From assembly GCA_002221725.1 (NCBI GenBank), contig NJFT01000084.1:1-64000 (forward strand): a stretch of DNA of 64,000 bases. The letters are read 5' to 3'. The first letter of the stretch is position 1. Each line of letters begins with the position of its first letter. The translations under genes and the position numbers were made by a program. Source of the DNA: Scedosporium boydii. Taxonomy: Eukaryota; Ascomycota; Sordariomycetes; Microascales; Microascaceae. Below the pieces are notes generated by a model. The model was not told the DNA's origin. It ran no database searches and saw nothing but the letters and a program-made list of their open reading frames with translations. Shown here piece by piece: positions 1 to 11,850 of this stretch.

Positions 1-71
1 AACCAGGACAGCTCGGCTACTATGCTTCCCCTTCAATCAACCATCCTTGGTGTCATAACGAGAACTGCCGT

Positions 72-1514
72 TCAAGGGAGCTCGGTCTCAGAGTCGTCGT
101 CATCGTACTGGGGAGGTCGCACGAAGTCGTCAAGGGTGGGAAGAGGAGCGGGCTCGACCTTACGACGCTAAATATCGAAGAGAACCCAGGACGTCAGTTT
201 ATTTACTATAGCACTGGAATCATACAACGCATGGCGGAACGAGATCCAAAGACTTACAGGCTTGGCCCACTTCGAACTGGTGGTCCTGGGAGCAGCGGTC
301 TCCTTCCTCGAAGCGCGAGGAGCGGGGGCATCAACAAGGAACTCGCTGACGTTGACCTCGGAAGCATTGGAGGCCCGGCTACTGAGAAGCATAGTGCTCC
401 TGCTCGCGATGCTCGCCTGGTCGTCGTCGTCGTCCTCGAAGGGGCCTTCCGCGATAGCCGGGGGCTGTCGGGCCTGTCGACCAGAAAAGTCCCAATCATC
501 GACGCGGCGGGACGAACCGCTCGCGATGCTCGACTGGCGACCCCCCACCCGAGCAATGTGGGGAGGCATGAAACCTCGACCAATCTGGGAGGAAGAGTCG
601 CCGGGAGCGATGGAGCCGTCATCCGTCTCGGGTGGGGCGTAGGAGGTCACGACGCTTCCCTCCTTGGAGCTCAGGATGAGGTGGGGAGGCAGACCCAGGC
701 TAACCTGGCTCCTTTGGTCGAGGTGAACACCGCCGATAGACGACTCGGCGTCGGTGTTGGTCGATCCAAGAATGGAAGCGGCGTGAGACTTGGGAAACAG
801 TAAGCTTATTTGGCTTCCCTGGCTGGAGTCTTCGAATGTGTCTTACCTGCGTACGGCTGAAGACTACGGATTGGTTACTTCCGTGTGTATCGGGGGCGTC
901 GGGGGCGTTGGGGGCGGCTGCGTCTTCCTTGACAACCTCGACGTTCGCCTCGTTCTCCTGGGAAAGCTGGAATGCCACGCATGACTGGCACCACTAATAT
1001 TCCGTTATTGTGAGAAATCGTTCTATCCTTGCCTGGTAAGACATGGGGTCCGGTCTCAACTTACGTAGACACCATTGGTGCGGCCGTTCTTACTAAAGTC
1101 GGAGATGGGCTTCACCTTGTCGCAAGGACCCTGGCAACGATACTCCAGGGAGGGCTCACCCTTGTGGTCTCGGCAGGTCATGCCAGTGTTGTGGATGGAC
1201 ACCTTCATGCCTCGTTTGACCTTGTGCTCAAAGACGTTCCACTCCCGCTTGGAGAAACTGCTAGCAGGCTTATATTCCTTGCCGACGGAGCACTTGAACC
1301 TGTGGAGATTGTGAGCGGAGTAAAACTCGGAGGCTGAACCGGAACTACACGTACTGCGCGGAGCTCAAGATGTCGTTTCTGGATAGGGCTTCGAGTTAGA
1401 TGGTTCCTTGGAAGTACAGCTTCCGCTCTAATGGGTTTTCGGTACTCACGGGTTTCGAACAGGGCCTTTGCCCTTATCAGGCTTGCCAGACGAGTTGGAA
1501 AACTTGGGAGGCAT
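72..1514 (-). CDS. Stc1-domain zinc-binding protein (5 exons)
   Basis: Five exons (1514-1450, 1299-1065, 993-847, 788-258, 167-72) join in frame through GT-AG introns of 150, 71, 58 and 90 nt to give 357 aa. Residues about 22-105 match the Stc1 domain: C25, the C64-x2-H67 pair, C77-QGP-C81 and the closing WCQSC (C102, C105), whose WC opens exon 3. In fission yeast Stc1 is a LIM-like adaptor linking the RNAi complex RITS to the CLRC H3K9 methyltransferase. Fungal Stc1-domain proteins are mostly uncharacterised, so the heterochromatin role here is inference. The rest is Ser/Asp-rich and looks disordered, with a run of five Asp near the middle and an acidic C terminus. The start was chosen because exon 1 begins MPPKFSNSS and ends in phase with the domain. 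The domain call is strong and the small first exon is the least certain part. Confidence 0.88.
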
Positions 1515-2873
1515 CGCGGTAGTGCTATGGCAGGATTATTCCTCTATGATGGAGAGAAAAATGTTAGGCCTTGGGACTATTCAAAAAGGAACTTGGGAGC
1601 AACCGGTTTCCTCGACCAGATATCAAGAAAAGGATGTTTTGAAGAATAAATAGAGAGTGGGCCTGACCTGGTGCAGTATTTTATTCCTGAAGATCTTGAG
1701 GATCTTGACTCTTGTGTCAAAATGAGGGCAAGCAGGTTCTGTTCCAAGTGATGAGATCACCACTTGAGGCCTGTTTGCTCCTGTTAGCTTTGTATGAGAT
1801 CATGCCTCTGCCTGTGATTGTGCCTGGGTGAAAGAAAGCCTAAAGATGAACAGATTTGATGACTTTCAAAAGGGAGTGAATCTCAAGATGAAAGAAATCA
1901 CAAAGCTGTAGATCTGAGACATGGCAAAGAGAGTGCTGAGGATACTCACATCCCAAGCCTCTGGCCGATGTTTGAGAGAAACACTGTTTAAAATAGGAAG
2001 AGCTGGGAGCGTACATCCAAGGAGCTATACTTACCGTGGAGTGTGAAGCGTAGAGCAGGGTGAAAAGTTGGTCTTCCGTAGTAGCAGAAGTCAGATCCCC
2101 AGGTCCTTGGAGGGAGAAGGTGGGAATATTCGGAGTTCGATATCCTGTTGATAATGTTAGCAGACTTATGGAGTGGTATGGAAGAAGATAAGAGATGTGG
2201 ATGAGCTCAGTTGAAGAGGGAAAGTAGAAGAGGTTCCAGTCACATGTGGAGACAATAAAGACTCTATTGAAGACTTTATTGAAGTTCTGGGTAAGGTCGT
2301 ACTTTCTTTTCCATTTGAGAAAGTACAGGGCAGCTCACTCTTAGCTTAGATGGAAGTTGCGAGCAAGCGAGGTGGTGATCTCAAAGCGCTCTCAATATCA
2401 AAATAGATCTCAAGTCAGATTCGAGTGGTACCTTCCATGGCTGGGGACTTGAGCTCCAATATGAACCACCCTACTTCGTACAGAGAGGCAAAAAAGGAAA
2501 TGCAACTTTCCTCGCTTCTTTGGTTTGACGATATGGTGGTGGAAGAATCCGCAGCTCACCGAGAATGGGATGGAAATCATGCCAGGCCCTCCAAGCTTGA
2601 GGCTTGCCTTACGTCTTGCGTCCCGCTCAATATGTGTTTAATTAACACCGCAAGGCACCGAAAGGAAGGGCAAAGATTGAAGTAATGGCTGCAGCCACCC
2701 GTCAATTATACGCCATGACGGTGAGGTGGCTGGTCTGTTCCAAGGGTTCACTAGTTCACTAGTTACACATGTGGTAGTGAGGTTCCGCAAACGGTTTTAT
2801 CTTGTCCGACAAGGTCAATTCAACCACAGGATTTGCTCGTCGATATGGCTGCTATCATGAAGTCTGATGTAAA

Positions 2874-2888
2874 GGGGGGGGGGGGGGG
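2874..2888 (+). repeat. 15-nt poly-G tract
   Basis: An uninterrupted run of 15 G on the plus strand within gene-free DNA. Such a run could form a G-quadruplex and is a common site of length variation and sequencing error. Confidence 0.95.
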
Positions 2889-5800
2889 CGGAGTTGGTTA
2901 CTTTAGCATCTGTTTGTCTATCTAGGGAAAGCGCCTTAGAACCATAGGAGCGGAGGAATCAGTCGCGGCTCCTGGCCTCCAAGACGCCTTGCCCTGCCTG
3001 CCTGGGACAGTATTGGAAAGACAGAAACCGAAGAGCTAAGCGAGGGCAAACAGCAAGTCCAATGCCGACCAAGCTTCAGTCAGGTTGGAACCGGCAGCAG
3101 TTGGCCGGAGCATCTCCACCTGTAGGCTGCTCAGCGCCCTTTTACCAAAGAAGATCCCGCCCTGTAGGCAATACGGAATGCGACTGGTAGTGTTATTCTG
3201 ATATTCCAAAGGCACAATTGTGTTCCCTTCCCGAAGCCTTCACTGTGTAAGGAGTGGGGCGTCGCTATGCCACCCAAGCTGAAAGAGAGAGGGAAAAGGT
3301 ATGGCGTCAATGCCGGTCAACGCCCGCATGGACTCAGAGCAGGTGCTTCACAGGGGCTGCGCGTCGGTGGCTCTCCAAGGCTCCAGCGCATATTAAGCAC
3401 ATACTTCGACTTCGTATGTATGCAATAGCATTAATATTTGTCTGTTCGAAAACCGAGGGTCAAAAAGTGCACTTCCTTCTGCTTCTTGTCAGAGTCCGAG
3501 AATCACCTGCAAAATTGACCGCAAATCGACCGAGCCCCGGACCCTCTTCCGGCCCCCCGCGTGGAGACTAGGGGTGGATCTGCTTAGCATATACGAAATG
3601 TGAAGAGTGTGAAGAGATCGAATTAATGCTTCCATCCCGTCACTTTGCCATCGAGGCTCCCTGGATTGTCCGGATGAGGGGTTAGCTTTCCCTCATACTA
3701 GCAGAGACAGGTGGGCAGCGTACTTCTCGATTTAGGTTCTTGAGTGGGCGAGCGAGGTTCTGGTCCGACTCTCGCCGCTAGTGCCGCCACACTCTGGTGC
3801 CGTCGATGTCGGTTGACCGGTAAGAAACATGCCATGTCTCTCTTCAGGCATTCTTTACTTCATAGTTTCCTTAGTGCTCAAGGACTAGCGGGGAACAGGT
3901 GGGAGCTATGTTCTGCGTCTTTCCTCTTCAAGGCCCAGGACGCCGGCCATAAAAAAATAATCACAATCTATTCTAGTGACGGCCTGTGCAGCATGCCGTC
4001 ACAGTCTGTGTGATGGGGAAGGGTTTTAGGGTGATGGAATTTCGGTCTGGAGAAGAGGAAGGACAAAGCACAGATCCGAAGACTGGGATGGCTGTGGAAC
4101 TGAGACCTGCCTGGCTGTGGTTCGCGCAGATGGATGTTTAAATCCATCACTCTATGGCTTGCAAGATGCACAAAGACATGAGGATGCGAGGATGTGTGGC
4201 TTGGGAGTCTGTGAGGATCCTCACATGGATCTGAAGGAACCGAGCCCTCATCCTTACGAAGTACAAAGTAGGGGCGCCGCACTCAGAAACTTCCCGAGAG
4301 CAATTGAACTTGAGAACGGCAGTGCATATGCGCCCAGAATTCCAATATACATACTTCGTACTAGTATTTCCAGGTCAAGCACTTAAACTTGAGAGCAACT
4401 GAGTGATAGAATTGCCGGCTTCACGCATGATGGACTATGCCTAGCTCCGACCCTGGCCAATACCGCCATGGTTCCCAATGAACGGGATACCCAGTCCAGT
4501 CCATGCCCCGACGACTGTGACAGCTTTCTCGAAACGGCTGACCAAGACGTGAGAGCTGGTGGCGGGACCGTCTCATTCATGATAAGCGAGTTAGCGCATA
4601 CACTAATGCCGCCATGGAATCCCGACAGAAGGCTTCCGGAAGCAAGGTTGAGCCTGGATTTGGTTCTGTTCGATCGGTAATTGGTGGGTAGTGTACCCTT
4701 CATACACTGTTGTGTACTTCCTGGTTCATCCATGCTTCTTCTTCTATCTTCAAGTTGCTTTTAGCCAAAGCTCACACACAAAGGCCCGAGGAACCCGCGA
4801 AACGTGGAGAAATTGTCAAACAATCTTTCCCCAGCACTTTGTAACGTTCTGCTCTCTTTATTACCCATGCTTACAGGAGGAGAAGCCATGCCTGGGTAGA
4901 TTACTTTGTAAACGAAATAACGCTGTTGACCCGTATTCTTCGCTCCACGAAGTATTGGGCTAGGTGCTTTGTGACTTGAGAGAAGTTTTGGTGTTGACGC
5001 TGGAGGCAATCAGGAAAAGTTTGATGGAGAACTAAGGAAGGGTCATGGATACTTCGAGTCCACTGCAAAAGTAAATAGAGTTTAAGGTATCGGGTACCAG
5101 CGCTCCGGTCATTTGGTGCAGGCAGGACCAGCCCCGCGGCTCACACACCGTTCCAACCGTTCCAATTTATCCATTGAAATCAAGTCAACTTCGTCGATAC
5201 TGAGGTACCTCAAGCTCCATACAATTCGCTGCGCTGGTGTGGGTACTCCGCATGTTGAATTATACGCGGGGCTCCCGGATCATCCAAGTCAGGTCCACAA
5301 TTCGGGAGCGCCCTGTGCCCCTGACGGCCTAGTGTCTCCGCATCGGCTGCAATGCAGGCACCACCGTGGGAAGCTCTTTGGAGGAAAGGAACAAGCAGCA
5401 TGCATAAATGCTGGGAGTAATGGGGTAAAAAGCGAGAAGGGGTGTTTCAGGCAGGAAAACTGCCATTTCTCAAGCACACTTGTGACCAAGTACAAACGGG
5501 CAGCACTAATTGAACTGGCGTCTCTATTGTCTGTGCACTGCTCTAAATTACCACAGAACCTCTGTATCTTGGTAAAAGTACTTCGTACCTGTAAGAAGAT
5601 TGATATTACAATTGTAGATTGCCGATCAGCAGCAGTGTACGAAGTATGTAAATCCTGCAAAGTACTTTGTAGTGTCCAGCTCAACTCAGCTGTGTGAATG
5701 ATGAACGCGGGATGAGAGGTACATTTCTCATGACAGGGCCTCTTGTCAAGTTTTTCTTGGCCTGGCTGGTTATGATAGGACATGTGTGAGCAAACATGAA

Positions 5801-8800
5801 CACAGAAGACGTGCGTTATTAAGTATCTTCCATCCATGTCTTGGACATCATCACCGAACAGCCACTGGACCCTTCGTTCGTCCACTAAAAGATGGAAGCT
5901 AACTCATTTGCCAAGACCTTGCGTCGTCTTTCATGCACCGGTTTGGTCAGGCCTGCAAGGCGCAATGAGTGTGATCGGATGACACTCGCCATGCTAACCT
6001 GGACCAAGACGTATCACCGCGCCGTTTTTACCGTACTGCCTACGAAGACGACCGGTTACTGTTTGGCGGCATGGTATTACGGCATGCTGTTAATGTTCAA
6101 AACTAGCATGAATAATGGGGAAGGATTGGGATCAACTCCAAAACTTCGGTATAGCTTGTGTGGACCTCAATGACCAAGTATACTGTGTCTAATGCTGCTT
6201 CAATTTACTGGCTACAGCCACCGAAGTGTCACTTTTCTTCCTTGTTTAGAAGTACCTGGTTCTCGGCAGTCAAACTCTGACCTACGCGTCTTCAACGCGT
6301 GTCCCATATTCTTCCGCCCGCGAGGCAGTGACCGAGGCAGACTGGATTTCACCAGCCATTTTGAACCTCGAGGCACACGCCTGAGGAACACCTGTGGAAG
6401 TAATCACGGAGATTGCGCGGACGAAGTGTTAATTATCCCGTACGCCGTTCCCTATACCGGTTCCTTTCTGAAGGTATGACGAGAGCGTTGGATTGGATTT
6501 GTACCTCAGACCGACGTCCTCGGTCGGGAAGTTCCTTCTGAGGCGTCGTTATGGTGGTACGAAAGAGGAGGGAAGGTGCCAACGTTTCGTACTTCTTATG
6601 AAGTAGACGGTAGGGTACAAACAGAGGTACCACACAGTGACCCCGGAGTTTGCCTTCCTCTTCGTGCAGAGAGGACTTGGCGATTTAAATAGGGGACTCT
6701 TGCTTTTCTTTGCCTTTCTTCACATCTGCACCCACTTTGGTCTCTACGAAGGCGACTGAACACGTCAAACTTACGATACAATCTCAGTCTCAAAATGATA
6801 AGTGGAGCTGTCAGGCTGGACTTTGACTTGAAGGAATCAGGGTCTTATACTCAGATCTTGAAGTGCACGAGCATTGATCCATTGTGCTCCTTCGTAAATT
6901 TCTCGAGCTGTGGCTGATGGTCTCCTTGCGTACCTCGCACTGTCCAGGTACATTATGTACATTATTGCCACCTCGCTTAGCACGTGGCCTCCACACTCCA
7001 AAGCACACATTCTCCTCACAAAGGTACAAGCGTTGATGAATGGGCTTTGCAAATGGGGATTCTGAGCCAAGGTACTTCGACCAGCCTCACTCGTATGGTC
7101 GAGACTCGGGGCGTTGATACTGTATTTCGAACTGTTCCACGACGTCGGATGCCGCCATAGTTTGAACATGACGCCGCCACACCTGAGGGGAAGGTCTCAG
7201 GTAACAGGACGCAGGTCATGACTTTGAAGGGGAGTTTGTTCAGACGAAGAGGAAACTGCATTGCTATCCTCACATCGACTATCTTCATTGGTTCTTCTCC
7301 AGGGTCAATTGGATTCTGGGTTGTTGGCTCAATTGTCCTGGGCTCATCGCGGTGCAATATTTCGCTCAACGCTCAATGTAACCAGTCCTTTGTTTATCTT
7401 CTTGACCATGTGGATTTTCTCCGTCAGGAAAATGTGATTGTTCAGGCTGACTGGGTCCTGGGGAAATTGTTATTTCATCGAATATTATCACTCCGAAGAC
7501 TGCGACCCTCCAGGTTCGATGGTACGAAGTACATTAATTGATCTCGTTTAGTGAGGAAATCTATACAAAGTAAATCCACAACCAAGAAATTCGTTCGACT
7601 TATACTTCGTAGCCCCTACTTACTATTATGAAGAGCTTCGTACTTGTATATGTACTCGAAGGATCAGTCTTCATTTGCTGGCCCACCAGCGTAAATCTCA
7701 GTACCCTTGGAGGCATTATTCATGCTAAGTGCGGGACCCGAGCTTCTCGAACTGGTCGCTCTACGAAGTACATTCACTTCTTCACCTATTGAACATCAGT
7801 CTTTGGAACTCCGCATGTACTGCCGAAGTACTTCGACACATTAAGAAGTCCTCCATCGGACAAGGGAGAGGATACTCCTGTCGTTGTATCTTCCAGGGTA
7901 AAAAAGACTTGTGTTAACCTCGGTGCTACACGTACCTTGTACATTTAGTAGCATTTCAGCGGACTGTCGCGTTTCAGTACCTAGGTCGCCTAGACATATA
8001 CAAGATGGACACTCCAATTGTACCTGTTGAAGTAATCTACTTGTACTCAGTAGAGAGTCCCTATTCAGCACCAAGTCAAGGTTGTCAGTGATTCCACTGG
8101 TCTGTGTGGGTGTGTCTGGTGCAGTTCCCGTTCATCAGGTTTCCACTTTAATCTGCGACACAACAGCATCTCTCTGCCGCAAAGGACTGGGAAAAGCATC
8201 GACCATTACCCTTCTCGGCACCTGCCCCCTTTCCTCCATCCCTTTTCTCCTCGCCTACGGTGGTTTTGGTTCTTTTCCCCTTGATCGCTTGGCCCGGTTC
8301 CTCACTTCCCAACCCTCCCCGTTTTACTCTCTGTTCGAAGTACGTCTTTCATTTCTTCGCGACATTGCACTGACGCTACCCGTGGATGAGCCTTGTTGGT
8401 CAACACATGGAGATGCAAAGCAGCACTGGGGAGAAGGAGTAGTACGAGAGCATTGATCGAGGAACCGCGATCCCCGGCGACCTTGAGCCAAAGTCAGCCT
8501 GAGTCCTTTCAGGAAACTTCAGCCGGCAATCACCAAGTTTAATATCACAATTGCAATAATCCCGTCGTTTCCAAAATCCCCTTGTTGCTCGCCGCTTCTT
8601 AGCATTAAGTGGTCGAACAAAGGCGCCTGTCGATTCAGACCCTTAACCACCCCAATTCCCCTCCCCTTCCTTTTCTCCCTCTCCATCGTCGACACTACCA
8701 CAAACACCACTGCAGCCCCCCAGTCGCCCCAACATTGTGGTTCCAACGATCCACCGGGGGCCCTGACTCTCCATCCCCTTTTCAGAAGTTCACTTTTATT

Positions 8801-9068
8801 CGGGGGCCTTGTCAATCCTCTAGCCCTTTCTGAGTTGGACCTTGCTCACTCCAGTCACTCCTTTTTTTCATTTTTTCTTCGCTCTTTTCTGATTACCTCT
8901 TTTCCCCTTTTCTGCTGTCCTTACAGACTCTCTTTCACGCGCCTCATCACCACCCTCCTGCCACCCCCCTTCCTCTTTGGCTACACCATCAACTACTCGT
9001 CACCCAAATCGCCCACCACGAACAACTGACTCGTACGAGGAAAAAAAAGAAAAGAAGAAAATATTCCA

Positions 9069-9128
9069 ATGGTCTTCTCGATTTAAAATACAACCATCAA
9101 GTTATCGCTGAACTGAATGCCCGAGTAA
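9069..9128 (+). promoter_or_regulatory. Two minimal uORFs before the Ime2-like kinase
   Basis: The presumed leader has two ATGs before the kinase start. ATG at 9069 reads M-V-F-S-I-stop (9069-9086) and ATG at 9117 reads M-P-E-stop (9117-9128). No further ATG lies between 9128 and the kinase ATG at 9301. Whether they regulate translation depends on the transcription start, which cannot be read from the sequence. Confidence 0.4.
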
Positions 9129-9266
9129 CAGTAAGCAGCTCTTCGATAGAGCTCGTCTTTCGTTAGCCACCGCTTTGGCACGGTGCCAGGCTTTTTACGC
9201 CCGCCTGAAAACGATAAACAGCAAACCTCCCGATCGATCCGACTGCATTGTTTGATCGTGTGGATA

Positions 9267-9281
9267 GTTTGTTAAACAAAC
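9267..9281. repeat. 15-nt perfect palindrome before the kinase start
   Basis: GTTTGTT-A-AACAAAC has 7-bp arms around one base and ends 19 nt before the kinase ATG. The AAACAAA half-sites resemble forkhead-type targets, but the match is not exact (TTAAACA rather than GTAAACA). It could also act as a small RNA hairpin in the leader. Confidence 0.45.
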
Positions 9282-9300
9282 CCCTCATCGATTCTTCTCG

Positions 9301-11850
9301 ATGTCTATGCTCCTCGGTCATTCATCCATATCGCCTCTCGCGGGGCCCAATTCTATCTCAATGTCGACTGTCGCAGCTCCCACCTCAACCCACGGCCACG
9401 ATTTGGTTCGTCGGGGTTCCTCGCACAGCTCAAACCATCTTGCACTGGAGGATCGGTTCGAGGTGTTGAAAGAAATCGGAGATGGAAGCTTCGGGAGTGT
9501 GGTGCTCGCGAGGGTGCGAAGTGCTGGATCTAATGTAGCACGGAGAGGCACAGTGGTGAGTTTCTGCGATCGACGGTTCACGTTGGACCCGTTTACTTGT
9601 TAGCGTGCAAAGCGGTGGATTTCCTAATTATTTACCCCCTGATTCTAGGTTGCTATTAAGACGATGAAGAAGACATTCGAGTCTTTCACCCCATGTCTTG
9701 AGCTCCGCGAAGTGGTTTTCCTCCGAACCTTGCCCGCCCACAGCCACCTCGTTCCAGCGCTCGACATCTTCCTCGATCCCTACAGCAAGAAGCTCCATAT
9801 CTGCATGGAGTACATGGAGGGCAATCTGTACCAGCTCATGAAGGCGCGAGACCACAAGTGCCTTGATAATGCCAGCGTCAAGAGCATTTTATTCCAGATC
9901 ATGCAAGGTCTGGAGCATATCCACGCCCATAATTTCTTCCATCGCGACATCAAGCCTGAGAATATCCTCGTTTCTACCTCGGGCCACTCGGACTCCTCCA
10001 ACTCATTCCGCCGGTACTCGGCTCTCGTAACACCGCCATCCACGCCGCCGACATATTCCGTCAAGATCGCCGATTTTGGTCTCGCTAGAGAAACGCATTC
10101 TAAGCTTCCCTACACCACGTACGTGTCTACGAGATGGTATCGTGCTCCGGAGGTCCTTTTGAGGGCAGGTGAATATTCGGCCCCCGTCGACATTTGGGCC
10201 GTCGGCGCGATGGCCGTTGAGGTGGCCACGCTAAAGCCCCTGTTCCCTGGCGGTAATGAGGTTGATCAGGTTTGGAGGGTGTGTGAGATCATGGGAAGCC
10301 CCGGAAATTGGTACAACAAGGCTGGCGCTCGGGTCGGAGGTGGTGAATGGAGGGAGGGGACGCGGTTGGCTGGGAAGCTCGGTTTTTCGTTCCCCAAGAT
10401 GGCCCCCCATTCCATGGATACTATTCTCCAGTCTCCCCAGTGGCCCGCCTCACTGAGCCATTTCGTCACTTGGTGTCTTATGTGGGATCCCAAGAACCGA
10501 CCCACGTCGAGCCAGGCGCTCGCACACGAGTACTTCACCGATGCTGTCGATCCTTTGCGACCCAAGTCATCCGCGTCGAGGATTTTGGGTCGCAAGCAGT
10601 CCAACATTGATCATAACCGTTCCTCGAAGGATACTGTTGCGACTCTCTCTACCACTGGAAAGCAATCGTGGTTCCGGAAATCATTAATTGGCCGCTCCGA
10701 AGGCATCGCCGATCCCGTCGTGACGCCGGTTATGACAAAGGAGAGTTCTGCTCCTCGCCCTTCACCCGTTCCCTCAACAACGGTCAACAATGAAGTCCCG
10801 GTTGCGAAGACGAGGACGACGGCAGCAAAGAGGACGACCTGGGTTAACGGTCCGTCTAACGTTGCCCCGATGCCCATTCTCCCCACCATCCGGCCCATTT
10901 CTCCCCTTTCCGACGCCGTTACAGCCCAGGCAAACAACGCGGTGCCTTATAACGAACAGCAACTCGGTGTGGATGGAAAATCGGGTAAGAAGATTGGCAG
11001 GCAACTGTCAGTAGCGTCGAGCACGAACCACTACGCCGAGATGCATAGGCAACAAGCTGAGAGGGCGCTTAACGGCCACACGGGCCTAATCTCGCCACCA
11101 AGCGCTCAAAAGGAGAGCTTTTTCTCTCACCTTCGGAAGAGAGCACGACGGTTCTCTGGGAGGCACCAGACGCCCATCTCTCCTACGTACGATGACCTGG
11201 AGGCCCAGGTGGGATGTGGGCCCTGGGCCAGCAATAGGTCGTCGATGATCATGGATGCCCAGGCACATCCACCCCCGAAGCACGAGGTCTACGAGTCTCT
11301 TGATAAGGCTTTGAGGGACGTTCAACAGCACGAGTCCCTCCGACCACCCGTCCCACCAGCGCACCAAATTGCGGCTACGACTGGTATCAAGAGGCACCAC
11401 TCTTTGCCCAAGTATCAGCAGCCAAGGTCTGTCGATAACCTCCTTGGTGCAGCTCGGGCCGGCGCAGGGCCGGTGTCCAGCCGAACTCGACGATCCCAAG
11501 CGGCTCAGGGTATGCGACAATATGACGCTCCGGACGAAGAGGACGAACTTCTCGACGAGGTTTTGAGCTCAACCCGACACGCTATTCACCGATTAGAAAA
11601 GGATGGAAAGCCCGCCCTCCGGCAATCAGCTAGCAGCGCGGCGATATCGAACCCGTATCCGACGCCATCTCCCTCGGCTAGCGGCAACGCGGTTCTCTTC
11701 GGCGATGGACAGGCAGTCACTCCCAAACCCCTCAACCTCGCAAAGAAGCCAAGCGGAACCGAGAACAAATGGCCTACACCTCCATATGAAGAGAGTGAGT
11801 GGGCCGCTTCAGCCGCAGCCAGCATCTGGGCAGCCAGCAACCGTTTTTAA
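9301..11850 (+). CDS. ime2: Ime2/MAK-type serine/threonine protein kinase
   Basis: Two exons (9301-9555 and 9649-11850, 93-nt intron) encode 818 aa. The kinase domain spans about residues 52-390: glycine loop G60-D-G62-SF-G65, VAIK lysine K89, HRD aspartate D185, DFG aspartate D227 and activation segment TTY (241-243) followed by VSTRWYRAPEVLL. The TxY motif, the insert between HRD and DFG and the long Ser/Thr/Pro-rich tail are typical of the Ime2/RCK family (yeast Ime2, Aspergillus ImeB). Yeast Ime2 drives meiotic entry and sporulation; in filamentous fungi homologues affect sexual development and light responses. The first exon carries the glycine loop and joins in phase 0 at GTV/VAIK. A second ATG at codon 21 is a possible alternative start. 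The leader contains two tiny uORFs and a palindrome. Confidence 0.94.

Larger units (their letters stand above)
1515..9300. other. 7.8 kb intergenic region without a supportable gene
   Basis: This lies between the divergent Stc1-domain and Ime2-like genes. Several frames stay open for 60-200 codons, but none has fungal codon bias, recognisable domains or joinable exons, and about 1654-2424 has no sizeable open frame at all. The stretch holds eight of the window's thirteen TACTTCGTA/TACGAAGTA 9-mers, a 15-G tract, and at its right end (about 8630-9030) a pyrimidine-rich stretch typical of a fungal promoter and leader. No transposon terminal repeats or reverse transcriptase/transposase remnants were recognised. 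Confidence 0.7.

Noticed and set aside
5113..5885. Two long overlapping antisense frames (194 codons plus, 198 codons minus)
   Set aside because: Neither has fungal codon bias, a domain or splice partners, and both contain intergenic TACTTCGTA words. Mutual antisense openness in GC-balanced DNA can arise by chance.
1515..9300. Possible RIP-degraded transposon
   Set aside because: No strong AT skew or transposon protein remnants were seen, and base composition is mixed. Not excluded, but unsupported without a repeat library.
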